Shown: positions 6,028 through 12,312 of the stretch, one piece after another | Position numbering within the stretch: the first letter of the stretch is position 1 | How the letters are laid out: every line of letters starts with the position of its first letter | Assembly: GCA_028695395.1 (NCBI GenBank) | Contig: JAQVJB010000058.1 | Location: 1 to 12,312, forward strand | Direction: 5' to 3' | Source of the DNA: Actinomycetota bacterium | Lineage (GTDB): Bacteria > Actinomycetota > Humimicrobiia > Humimicrobiales > Humimicrobiaceae | Length of the DNA stretch: 12,312 bases | Made by a program: the position numbers and the translations under genes | Notes under the pieces: generated by a model | Seen by the model: only the letters and a program-made list of their open reading frames with translations | What the model was told of the DNA's origin: nothing | Database searches by the model: none

Positions 6028-6525
6028 ATGAAAGAAAAATCACTTGCAAACCTACAGGAAGCTTTTGCAGGGGAATCTCAGGCTAATAGAAAATATCTTG
6101 CTTTTGCAAAAAAGGCAGACTCAGAAGGCTACAAACAGGTAGCAAAACTTTTCAGGGCTGCTGCTGAAGCGGAAACCATTCATGCTCATGCCCATCTTGC
6201 TGCCATGGGAGGCATCAAGGATACAGTAGAAAATCTTAAAGAAGCAATTGGCGGAGAAACACATGAATTTCAGAACATGTATCCCCAAATGATTAAAGAT
6301 GCAGAAGCTGAAGGGGAAAAAACTGCAGAAAGAAGCTTCAGCCATGCAAATTTTGTTGAGGAAGTACATGCAAACCTTTACAAATCATATCTTGAAAACA
6401 TTGACAGCCTCAGGGAAGAAGATATATGGGTATGCCCGGTTTGCGGCATGACATTTATAGGTAAGGCTGATGATAAATGCCCGGTTTGCGCGACTCCTAA
6501 AGAAAAGTATATTTTAATAAAATAA
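6028..6525 (+). CDS. rbr: rubrerythrin (diiron peroxidase with rubredoxin domain)
   Basis: A cytoplasmic non-haem iron protein that reduces hydrogen peroxide in anaerobes. Residues 1-130 form a ferritin-like four-helix domain with the expected diiron ligands: E16, E49-x-x-H52, E77-x-x-E80 and E111-x-x-H114. Residues 134-165 form a rubredoxin-like FeS4 site with CPVCG (136-140) and CPVCA (151-155), which passes electrons to the diiron centre. At 165 residues it belongs to the compact rubrerythrins, shorter than the roughly 190-residue Desulfovibrio type. AAAGGGG (6015-6021) lies 6 bases before the ATG, a strong start. It stands alone, with a terminator behind and a palindrome in front. It is good evidence for an anaerobic or microaerophilic host. 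Confidence 0.96.
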   Translation: MKEKSLANLQEAFAGESQANRKYLAFAKKADSEGYKQVAKLFRAAAEAETIHAHAHLAAMGGIKDTVENLKEAIGGETHEFQNMYPQMIKDAEAEGEKTAERSFSHANFVEEVHANLYKSYLENIDSLREEDIWVCPVCGMTFIGKADDKCPVCATPKEKYILIK

Positions 6526-6570
6526 TATATAAAAAATCATTCTCTGGCAGATATTAAATCAATTTTATTA

Positions 6571-6606
6571 GTCATCTGGCAGGATAATCCTCCAGATGAC
6601 TTTTAT
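6571..6606 (+). terminator. intrinsic terminator after rubrerythrin
   Basis: GTCATCTGG (6571-6579) pairs with CCAGATGAC (6592-6600). After a bulged C6580, AGGA pairs with TCCT around a three-base loop. TTTTAT follows at 6601. This is the clearest rho-independent terminator in the window and makes rubrerythrin a single-gene transcript. Confidence 0.85.
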
Positions 6607-6842
6607 ATTGGAACATTTTTTAAAATCAATAAAAATTTTGCTGCAGGGCTTATATTAGATTTTAGAAATATCTTGCTTGATAAATCAAAAGGCTGAGGCC
6701 TTATCTTTCTTAATGATATATAATGGTAAATTAATTGTAGATGATAATAAAATATTATCTGTATTGCTCAATGTAATGCGAAATATTATCTGCGCAGCTT
6801 AAAATGATAAAATTTAATTTTTAAAAATAATTACAATAAAAA
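6607..6842 (+). other. A+T-rich spacer before rsmI with a repeated element
   Basis: No gene is seen. AAATATTATCTG occurs at 6750-6761 and again at 6781-6792 (31-bp period). The first copy is also half of a hairpin, GATAATA (6743-6749) with TATTATC (6753-6759) and a three-base loop. A promoter for rsmI should be here, but I find no convincing -35/-10 pair. The repeats could be operator sites. Confidence 0.4.
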
Positions 6843-7718
6843 ATGTTTCTGCATAAAGAAATGATTGGAAATTTTGGAAAACTTTTTATTTGTACAACAC
6901 CAATAGGAAATCTGGCTGATGTAAGTTTCAGGCTTATAGAAACATTAAAAAACGCAGACCTTATCATAGCTGAGGACACCAGGACAAGCCGGAAACTTCT
7001 AAACAGATATGATATAAAAAAACATGAGATGCAAAGCTATCACGATAATTCATCCGTGCAAAAAACTGAAAATATAATAGAAAGATTAAAAAAAGGTGAA
7101 AATATTGCACTTGTATCTGAATCAGGAACCCCACTTATATCTGATCCCGGATATAAGATTGTTAAAAGATGTATAGATGAAAATATAGCGGTTACTGTTA
7201 TTCCCGGCCCCAGCGCAGCAATAAGCGCACTTGTAGCATCAGGTCTTTCTGTCGACAAATTTATTTTTATCGGATTTCTGCCCAGGCAGAAGCAAAAAAT
7301 AAAAAACGAGCTTGAAAAATTAAGGAATCTTCCGTTTACCCTGATATTTTATGAATCACCGAAAAGATTGTTAAAACTACTTGATATAATACTGGAAATT
7401 TTTGGTGACAGAAATGCCTGCATTGCAAGAGAAATTACTAAAATCCATGAAGAATTCTTAAGGGGGAACATGCTCCGGCTCCTTGATTATCTTAGAAAAA
7501 AAGAAGATTCAGGGCAATCCCTTAAAGGAGAAATCGTGCTTGTTGTAGAGGGGGATACAGAAATTAAAATAAAAGATTTCAAATTAGATGAAATAAAAAA
7601 TTTACTTTCCGGACTTATTAAAAAAGGATTAGGCAGAAAAGAAGCATTCAGGGAAATCATGAATGAATATGACATAGATAGAAAATCTCTTTATAAAATC
7701 TATATTACTATTAAATAA
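6843..7718 (+). CDS. rsmI: 16S rRNA (cytidine-1402 2'-O) methyltransferase RsmI
   Basis: Methylates the ribose of C1402 in the decoding centre of 16S rRNA using S-adenosylmethionine. The tetrapyrrole-methylase fold is clear: TPIGNLADV (19-27), EDTRTSRKLL, SESGTPLISDPGY, the glycine-rich PGPSAAISALVASGL, FIGFLPRQ, YESPKRL and AREITKIHEEF. A C-terminal helical domain (from about residue 240, after KGEIVLVVEG) matches the family. Total length of 291 is normal. The ATG at 6843 has no ribosome site. An in-frame ATG at 6861 gives MIGNFGKLFICTTPIGNL, closer to typical family N-termini, and may be the real start. It heads the conserved rsmI-metG-tatD-rsmA neighbourhood. Confidence 0.96.
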   Translation: MFLHKEMIGNFGKLFICTTPIGNLADVSFRLIETLKNADLIIAEDTRTSRKLLNRYDIKKHEMQSYHDNSSVQKTENIIERLKKGENIALVSESGTPLISDPGYKIVKRCIDENIAVTVIPGPSAAISALVASGLSVDKFIFIGFLPRQKQKIKNELEKLRNLPFTLIFYESPKRLLKLLDIILEIFGDRNACIAREITKIHEEFLRGNMLRLLDYLRKKEDSGQSLKGEIVLVVEGDTEIKIKDFKLDEIKNLLSGLIKKGLGRKEAFREIMNEYDIDRKSLYKIYITIK

Positions 7719-7852
7719 ACAAACAAAACCAAGCAAGTATTAGCATATTTCATTTAAATAAATTTTAAAATAAGCTCTTATTTGTGCTATATTTCTTGTT
7801 TAAAGTAAAATATCTATAAAATTTATATAAAAATTAATAAAAGGAAAATTTC

Positions 7853-9397
7853 ATGGGTTCTAAAAAGGATAAATTTTATATAACCACTGCAATACCGTAT
7901 ATGAACAGTAAGCTCCATCTCGGTTTTTTCTATGAAGCGATACTTGCTGATGTCTGTGCAAGGTTTAACAGGCTTTTAGGCAAAGAAGTATTTTTCCTCA
8001 CAGGTTCAGATGAACACGGACAGAAAATAGAAAAAAGCGCTCTGGCAAATAAAATGACACCGAAACAATACACAGATATTATGGTCGATGATATGAAAAG
8101 GCTCCTTGAGCTTTTTGAGATAAGTAATGATGCCTTTATAAGAACCAGTGATGAAAAACACGAAAAAGTTGTCCAGAACATTCTCTTAACATTAAAGGAA
8201 AACGGAGATTTGTATAAAGGACATTATGAAGGATGGTACTGTGTTCCTGATGAAACCTTTTTTACTGACAGCCAGATAGTTGATGGGAAATGTCCGGAAT
8301 GTGGAAGGGAAGTAGAGTATATAAAAGAAGAGAACTATTTTTTCAAGCTTTCAAAATACCAGGATGCAATATTAAATCATATCAAAAAAAATCCTGATTT
8401 TATCCTTCCTGAAAGCAGAAGAAATGAAGTCCTGGGATTGCTTGACCAGGGCTTAAAAGATATCAGTTTTTCAAGGACTACAGTAAAATGGGGTGTTCCT
8501 CTCGGATTTGATTCAAAACATGTATGCTATGTATGGGTTGATGCCCTTACTAATTATCTTTCAGCTCTCGGGTATACTCTTGAAGATGACAGCCTTTATC
8601 AGGCGTACTGGCCTGCCCAGCAGCATCATATAGGTAAAGATATTCTTAAATTTCACACATTGATATGGCCGGCTATGCTGCTTTCACTTGGCCTGCCTCT
8701 GCCAAAACAGGTAATAATTCACGGATGGGTAATGCTTGGACAGGAAAAACTGTCAAAATCAAAAGGAATCACACTTGATCCGGATGATTTATCAGAACGT
8801 TACGGGGTAGAGCCGCTCAGATATTTTTTAATGAGGGAAATCTCATTCGGGCTTGACGGCTCATTCACTCACGAACTTTTTGTAAGAAGATTTAATTCTG
8901 ACTTAAGCAATGATATAGGCAATCTTTTATCAAGGACTATGGTTATGATTGAAAAATATTGTAACGGTGTTGTTCCTGAAAACAAAAGTATAAATCAGGT
9001 TTTTAAGGAAAAATGGGAAGAAGTCCGGAATTATTGTCTGGAAAGTGCAAAAGAAATAAGATTTCATGATTACATTTCAAAAATATCTGAATTTGTAAAT
9101 ATTGCAAATAAATATATTGAAGACAGCCAGCCATGGAATCTGGCAAAAAGTTCTGAAAGTGAAGATAAAGATAAATTAAATCAAATACTATATACCTTGA
9201 TAGAATCAATTAGATTATCCTCCCTTATGTTATCACCAATAATTCCGGCTGCAAGCAGAAAAATCCATGAACAGATGGGAATTGATTTGAAAGATAGGGA
9301 GTTTGATTTGAAGGAAATGGGTGACTGGGGCAGTTTCAAAGGGCAGACAAAATTAAAGGAAAGAGAAATATTATTCCCAAGGATTAAGGAAGAATAA
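7853..9397 (+). CDS. metG: methionyl-tRNA synthetase
   Basis: A class I aminoacyl-tRNA synthetase that charges tRNA-Met for initiation and elongation. The Rossmann core begins ITTAIPYMNSKLHLGF. The HIGH signature appears as H22-L-G-F25, with Phe replacing the second His. The second signature is K299-L-S-K-S303, a normal variant of KMSKS. A zinc-knuckle insert carries C130, D133, C147 and C150. SDEHGQKIEKSA and the anticodon-domain motif PWNLAK (W428) are present. At 514 residues the protein ends after the helical anticodon-binding domain and lacks the C-terminal tRNA-binding (EMAP/Trbp111-like) domain found in many longer forms. AAAGG (7840-7844) supports the ATG at 7853. Overall conservation argues that it is active, so the HLGF change is probably a subfamily trait. 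Confidence 0.96.
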   Translation: MGSKKDKFYITTAIPYMNSKLHLGFFYEAILADVCARFNRLLGKEVFFLTGSDEHGQKIEKSALANKMTPKQYTDIMVDDMKRLLELFEISNDAFIRTSDEKHEKVVQNILLTLKENGDLYKGHYEGWYCVPDETFFTDSQIVDGKCPECGREVEYIKEENYFFKLSKYQDAILNHIKKNPDFILPESRRNEVLGLLDQGLKDISFSRTTVKWGVPLGFDSKHVCYVWVDALTNYLSALGYTLEDDSLYQAYWPAQQHHIGKDILKFHTLIWPAMLLSLGLPLPKQVIIHGWVMLGQEKLSKSKGITLDPDDLSERYGVEPLRYFLMREISFGLDGSFTHELFVRRFNSDLSNDIGNLLSRTMVMIEKYCNGVVPENKSINQVFKEKWEEVRNYCLESAKEIRFHDYISKISEFVNIANKYIEDSQPWNLAKSSESEDKDKLNQILYTLIESIRLSSLMLSPIIPAASRKIHEQMGIDLKDREFDLKEMGDWGSFKGQTKLKEREILFPRIKEE

Positions 9398-9503
9398 TCC
9401 TTAAATCCAGAAAGTTAATTTTAAATGAGTTTTAAATTCCTGCCTATAGATATAAGTATATGGATTTAATTAAGGGAAAAAATAAAGTTAAGTTAAAAAG
9501 ATT

Positions 9504-10316
9504 ATGAAAACAAGTAGTGCCAAGGATTTGGATAAAAAACATTTTTTAATAGATACTCATGCCCACCTTGATATGATTAAGGATAAAACACCCAAAGAGG
9601 TAATAAATGATGCAGCAGGAGCAAATGTCAGATATATCATAAATACCGGCTCGGATATTGAGGGAAGCATGAAGTCTGTTCAATTTGCAAAAAAATACGA
9701 GAATGTGTTTGCCACAGTCGGTGTTCATCCTCATCATGCTGATACTTTTTCTTCAAAGGAGATTTTGGTACTCGAAAATCTTATAAAGGAAAATAAGAAA
9801 ATAGTTGCCGTTGGAGAAGCAGGCTTTGATTATTTTAAAAACCCGGTTCCCAAGGCTGAGCAGGAGAGAACTTTTGCGCTTCAGATTGAGCTTGCAATTA
9901 AATATAGATTACCGGTTGTAATTCATGACAGGGAAGCGCATGAAGATACTTTAAGGATGATTAAGAAATATTCATCAGAAAAAAATTTCAAGGCAGTCCT
10001 TCACTGTTTTTCGGGAGACTTGGATTTTGCATCAAAATGCATAGAAGAAGGAGTTTTTATATCTTTTACCGGGGTTCTTACTTTTCCCAATGCCAAAGCC
10101 ACAAAGGAAGTTGCAAAGATAATGCCCCTGGAAAAAATATTTCTTGAGACAGATGCCCCTTTTCTGGCTCCCCAGCCTAAAAGAGGGAAGGAGAATTATC
10201 CTTCTTATGTTACTTATGTTGCACATGAACTTGCATTGCTAAGAGGAATGGATTTTGATGAGATTGCAGCTGCTACAACCAAAAACGCAAACTTGTTCTT
10301 CGGATTAAATATTTGA
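9504..10316 (+). CDS. tatD: TatD family metal-dependent deoxyribonuclease
   Basis: A TIM-barrel hydrolase of the amidohydrolase superfamily; characterised members act as 3'-5' exonucleases on DNA or RNA in repair and turnover. The 270-residue protein has the full metal site: H19-x-H21 in IDTHAHLD, E105 in VGEAGFDYF (usually GEIGLDY), H141 in VVIHDREA, H167 in LHCFSGD and D217 in LETDAPFL. The C-terminal RGKENYPSYV motif is a family hallmark. Upstream of the ATG only AAAAAG is seen as a weak ribosome site. An 11-residue polar lead before the barrel is slightly longer than usual. It sits between metG and rsmA as in many Gram-positive genomes, without the rpfB/yabE or rnmV gene often found there. 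Confidence 0.95.
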   Translation: MKTSSAKDLDKKHFLIDTHAHLDMIKDKTPKEVINDAAGANVRYIINTGSDIEGSMKSVQFAKKYENVFATVGVHPHHADTFSSKEILVLENLIKENKKIVAVGEAGFDYFKNPVPKAEQERTFALQIELAIKYRLPVVIHDREAHEDTLRMIKKYSSEKNFKAVLHCFSGDLDFASKCIEEGVFISFTGVLTFPNAKATKEVAKIMPLEKIFLETDAPFLAPQPKRGKENYPSYVTYVAHELALLRGMDFDEIAAATTKNANLFFGLNI

Positions 10317-10360
10317 TTTTCTTATATTTTTAAAAAATTATTTTATATACTGGATTTTTA

Positions 10361-11338
10361 ATGACAGAGAAACCAATAAATTCAACTTATATAAGCACTC
10401 CTTCCCGGACAATGGAAATATTAAAACATTTTGGGATAAAACTGAGAAAAACTTATGGCCAGAATTTTTTAATAGATACAAACGTTCTCAAGAAGATTGC
10501 AAATTTTGCAAATATTAATGAAAAAGACATAATACTGGAAATTGGAAGCGGGATAGGGAGTCTTACGGAAATTATTTACCAGCATGCAAAAAAAATAATT
10601 GCTGTTGAAATAGATACTTCACTTTCAGGGATATTCAGTCAGATTTTTGAAGGCTATATAGCTGAAAAAATATTTCTCATAAAAAATGATGCAATGAAAT
10701 TGAATTATTCGGAAATTGCGGACAATTACGGGATAAATAAATGTGTATCCAATCTTCCATATAAAATTGCAGCACCGATTCTTTTAAAAATATTAAGTGA
10801 AACTCAAAAAATAACTGACTTTTATGTAACAATCCAAAAAGATATTGCTGAAAGAATTCTGGCAAAACCAGGAGATAAAAACTACAATGCATTTTCAGTA
10901 AAGCTTAATTTCTATTCTCATTTTGTTAAGAGTTTTGCAATATCAAGAAGCTGTTTTTATCCAAAGCCATATGTTGACTCAATAACTGTGCATATTAAAA
11001 GAAATGAGAGATTTCTGCCAAATTCGGTACTTTACAAAATCAATCCTTTGATTCTAAGTGATATTTTAAAAAATTATGAACTTCAGATTTCCTTTACGCA
11101 GGATTTTTTTCGTTTTGTTGAAGATTGTTTTTACCATAGAAGGAAGAAATTAATTAATTCTTTAAGTCTTAGGGGCGGATTTTATAAGGATAATGAACAA
11201 AAAATAATAAGAATGCTGGAGAAATACGGTTTCTCGGAAGATACGCGTCCTGAAGAGATAAGTTTGGAAATATTTTTACTTTTATTCCTGAATATAAAAG
11301 ACGAATATAGTTATTTCCTTAAAAAGGAAGATATTTGA
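10361..11338 (+). CDS. rsmA: 16S rRNA dimethyladenosine transferase RsmA/KsgA
   Basis: Dimethylates the two adjacent adenosines (A1518/A1519) in the 3'-terminal hairpin of 16S rRNA, a late step in 30S assembly. The SAM-binding motifs are visible: GQNFLID (33-39), LEIGSGIGSLT (59-69), VEID (82-85), ND (109-110) and the catalytic NLPY (131-134), here followed by KIAAP where NIST or NIAT-like sequence is common. FYPKPYVDS and the C-terminal FYHRRKKLINSL match the family. At 325 residues it is longer than the usual 260-290 because of about 18 extra N-terminal residues and a stretched, divergent C-terminal domain. An in-frame ATG at 10412 (Met18) would remove the N-terminal extra. The gap from tatD is 44 bp, so co-transcription is likely. 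Absence of the ribosomal-RNA maturase gene rnmV beside it is notable. Confidence 0.94.
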   Translation: MTEKPINSTYISTPSRTMEILKHFGIKLRKTYGQNFLIDTNVLKKIANFANINEKDIILEIGSGIGSLTEIIYQHAKKIIAVEIDTSLSGIFSQIFEGYIAEKIFLIKNDAMKLNYSEIADNYGINKCVSNLPYKIAAPILLKILSETQKITDFYVTIQKDIAERILAKPGDKNYNAFSVKLNFYSHFVKSFAISRSCFYPKPYVDSITVHIKRNERFLPNSVLYKINPLILSDILKNYELQISFTQDFFRFVEDCFYHRRKKLINSLSLRGGFYKDNEQKIIRMLEKYGFSEDTRPEEISLEIFLLLFLNIKDEYSYFLKKEDI

Positions 11339-11368
11339 ATTTTAAAAAAAACTGATATAGAATTTATT

Positions 11369-11412
11369 AGCTTATTTTTTATCGGTTAATACTTAATAAG
11401 CTTTTTATTTTT
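11369..11412 (+). terminator. probable terminator between rsmA and tRNA-Gln
   Basis: AGCTTATT (11369-11376) pairs with AATAAGCT (11395-11402) around an 18-base loop. T-rich sequence with one interrupting A follows up to 11412, the first base of tRNA-Gln. The placement leaves little room for a separate tRNA promoter downstream, so partial read-through into the tRNA or a promoter overlapping the hairpin is implied. Confidence 0.5.
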
Positions 11413-11487
11413 GGGGAGTAGCCAAGTGGTAAGGCAACGGGTTTTGGTCCCGTCACTGCGAAGGTTCGAATCCTTCCTCCCCAGCCA
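11412..11487 (+). tRNA. tRNA-Gln (anticodon TTG)
   Basis: The acceptor stem pairs 11412-11418 with 11477-11483, including the U1-A72 pair characteristic of glutamine tRNAs. The anticodon stem is 11437-11441/11449-11453 with TTG at 11444-11446. Discriminator G11484 is followed by an encoded CCA (11485-11487). It lies 73 bp after the rsmA stop on the same strand. Confidence 0.97.
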
Positions 11488-11532
11488 TTCCGGTATTTAT
11501 GTCATGGCTATATAATCAATCGATATTTTATC

Positions 11533-11562
11533 AAAAATTCCTAAAATGCCTCAATTAGGAAT
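11533..11562 (-). terminator. probable terminator for the minus-strand lipoprotein gene
   Basis: TTAGGAAT (11555-11562) is the exact reverse complement of ATTCCTAA (11537-11544), with a 10-base loop. Read on the minus strand, the hairpin runs into five Ts (11537-11533). It lies about 210 bp past the stop of the lipoprotein gene. The rest of the 11488-11770 spacer shows only A+T-rich sequence and a 7-bp TATCGCA repeat (11564-11570, 11604-11610). Confidence 0.45.
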
Positions 11563-11770
11563 CTATCGCAGTAAAAATAACACAGTTTATGAAATCGGAA
11601 CTGTATCGCAAAGAATTTTTATAAAGACTTATTTTGAAAATAATTCAAAGATAAAAAGAATAATTGCAATAATTATAGCTACTTAATACAAGACTGGTTT
11701 TATTCCCTTTATCATAGGTACTTTTAATTGTTTTTAATTTTTCTATTCAGGCAATGTTATAAAATACGTA

Positions 11771-12274
11771 TTATTTTATAGAAAATTTATTCTTTATGTA
11801 TCTAGTATAGGATATAATCTTAAAAGGTATCGCTTCAACCAGCGTATCTTCAACATATATCCGGTACTCATAGTATCCAGGGCTCAAGAGTGTCCATTCG
11901 AGGGCTTCCATAGCACCACCGTCAGCGCCTTCTGACGATGCGTGGCCGGTGCACCTTTTAACAAATTCACCATTTTCAGCATCGAAAACTGTATACACAA
12001 ATTCAAAGTCTTCTCTTTTATTAAAACCATATTCTAAAGAGGTTTCACCACTTGGTAGAATTGTAGTATCATCAAGCTCTATACGTGAAAAATATTCTTT
12101 AAAAAGTTCCCTGTCGGGTTTCTCTGAAGCATCCAGGACATCTACAATTTCTTGCTTTTCTCTACCGATATCGGCATATTCTTTAAAAATATCTTTTAAA
12201 TCTAACCTGCATCCTGCCACAGCAAGAATTAATATGGCTGATAATGCAAATAAAAGTAGTAATGTTTTTTTCAT
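11771..12274 (-). CDS. small lipoprotein of unknown function
   Basis: I do not recognise the family. The product begins MKKTLLLLFALSAILILAVAGC, a clear lipoprotein signal with lipobox AVAGC and Cys22 as the lipidated residue (Cys24 if counted from the GTG at 12280). A charged, probably helical segment follows (Lys/Glu/Asp-rich, to about residue 65). The C-terminal half alternates hydrophobic and polar residues with aromatic turns (SPGYYEYRIYVEDTLVEAIPF), suggesting a small beta-sandwich. The ATG at 12274 is preferred over the in-frame GTG at 12280 because GGTGAG (12285-12280) stands 5 bases before it. It is convergent with tRNA-Gln. Being surface-anchored outside the cytoplasm is the only firm functional statement. 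Confidence 0.75.
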   Translation of the reverse strand: MKKTLLLLFALSAILILAVAGCRLDLKDIFKEYADIGREKQEIVDVLDASEKPDRELFKEYFSRIELDDTTILPSGETSLEYGFNKREDFEFVYTVFDAENGEFVKRCTGHASSEGADGGAMEALEWTLLSPGYYEYRIYVEDTLVEAIPFKIISYTRYIKNKFSIK

Positions 12275-12312
12275 TTTCACTCACCATATTAGTAGTATTT
12301 AGTTTATATAAA

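Noticed and set aside
7768..7783. Short hairpin AAATAA-GCTC-TTATTT between rsmI and metG
   Set aside because: Six A+T pairs without a following T run are too weak to call a terminator.
9401..9469. Inverted repeat TTAAATCCA/TGGATTTAA between metG and tatD
   Set aside because: The 51-base loop and A+T-rich arms make a functional hairpin unlikely.
11546..11686. Small plus-strand frame of 46 codons (begins MPQLGIYRSK)
   Set aside because: It has no ribosome-binding site, its start lies in the loop of the candidate minus-strand terminator, and no homology is recognisable. The translation looks mildly protein-like, so conservation in relatives would be needed to revive it.

Overview
The window looks like chromosomal DNA from a low-GC, probably anaerobic bacterium. 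The coding sequence is rich in AAA, ATA and GAA codons, the spacers are strongly A+T-rich, and a rubrerythrin is encoded. The order rsmI-metG-tatD-rsmA is a housekeeping neighbourhood known from both Firmicutes and Actinobacteria. A Lys-Glu-(Val)-Asp-Phe tRNA run and a tRNA-Gln near rsmA recall actinobacterial layouts. A low-GC actinobacterial or clostridia-like lineage is therefore my best guess, but phylum cannot be settled from this sequence alone.

Layout. Positions 5-593 hold five plus-strand tRNA genes with encoded CCA ends: Lys(TTT), Glu(TTC), Val(TAC), Asp(GTC) and Phe(GAA). Between Asp and Phe (340-517) lies a spacer that is visibly G+C-richer than the other spacers. It contains an exact copy of part of the tRNA-Asp 3' end, a diverged copy of part of tRNA-Phe, and several helices closed by a possible outer stem and followed by a T run. 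It is the most unusual non-coding stretch here. Positions 594-896 are a regulatory spacer with a 13-bp direct repeat and a good sigma-70-type promoter.

Positions 897-4940 are a phosphate-uptake operon: two tandem lipoprotein phosphate-binding proteins (pstS twice) and the two permease subunits pstC and pstA. A probable terminator follows pstA, and phoU (5076-5771) comes next with its own candidate promoter. The ATPase gene pstB, normally between pstA and phoU, is absent. The transporter must therefore borrow an ATPase encoded elsewhere.

Positions 6028-6525 encode a short rubrerythrin with an upstream 18-bp palindrome and a clear terminator downstream. Positions 6843-11338 carry four translation or RNA-maintenance genes on the plus strand: rsmI (16S rRNA ribose methylation), metG (methionyl-tRNA synthetase with an HLGF signature), tatD (metal-dependent nuclease) and rsmA (16S rRNA dimethyladenosine methylation). 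A hairpin with T runs and then tRNA-Gln(TTG) follow. The right end has a minus-strand gene for a small lipoprotein of unknown function, with a probable terminator about 210 bp past its stop codon.

Most of the window is ordinary core genome. The points worth a second look are the tRNA-Asp/Phe spacer, the paired pstS genes with an intervening long hairpin, the missing pstB, the direct repeats upstream of pstS, and the altered class I signature in MetG.
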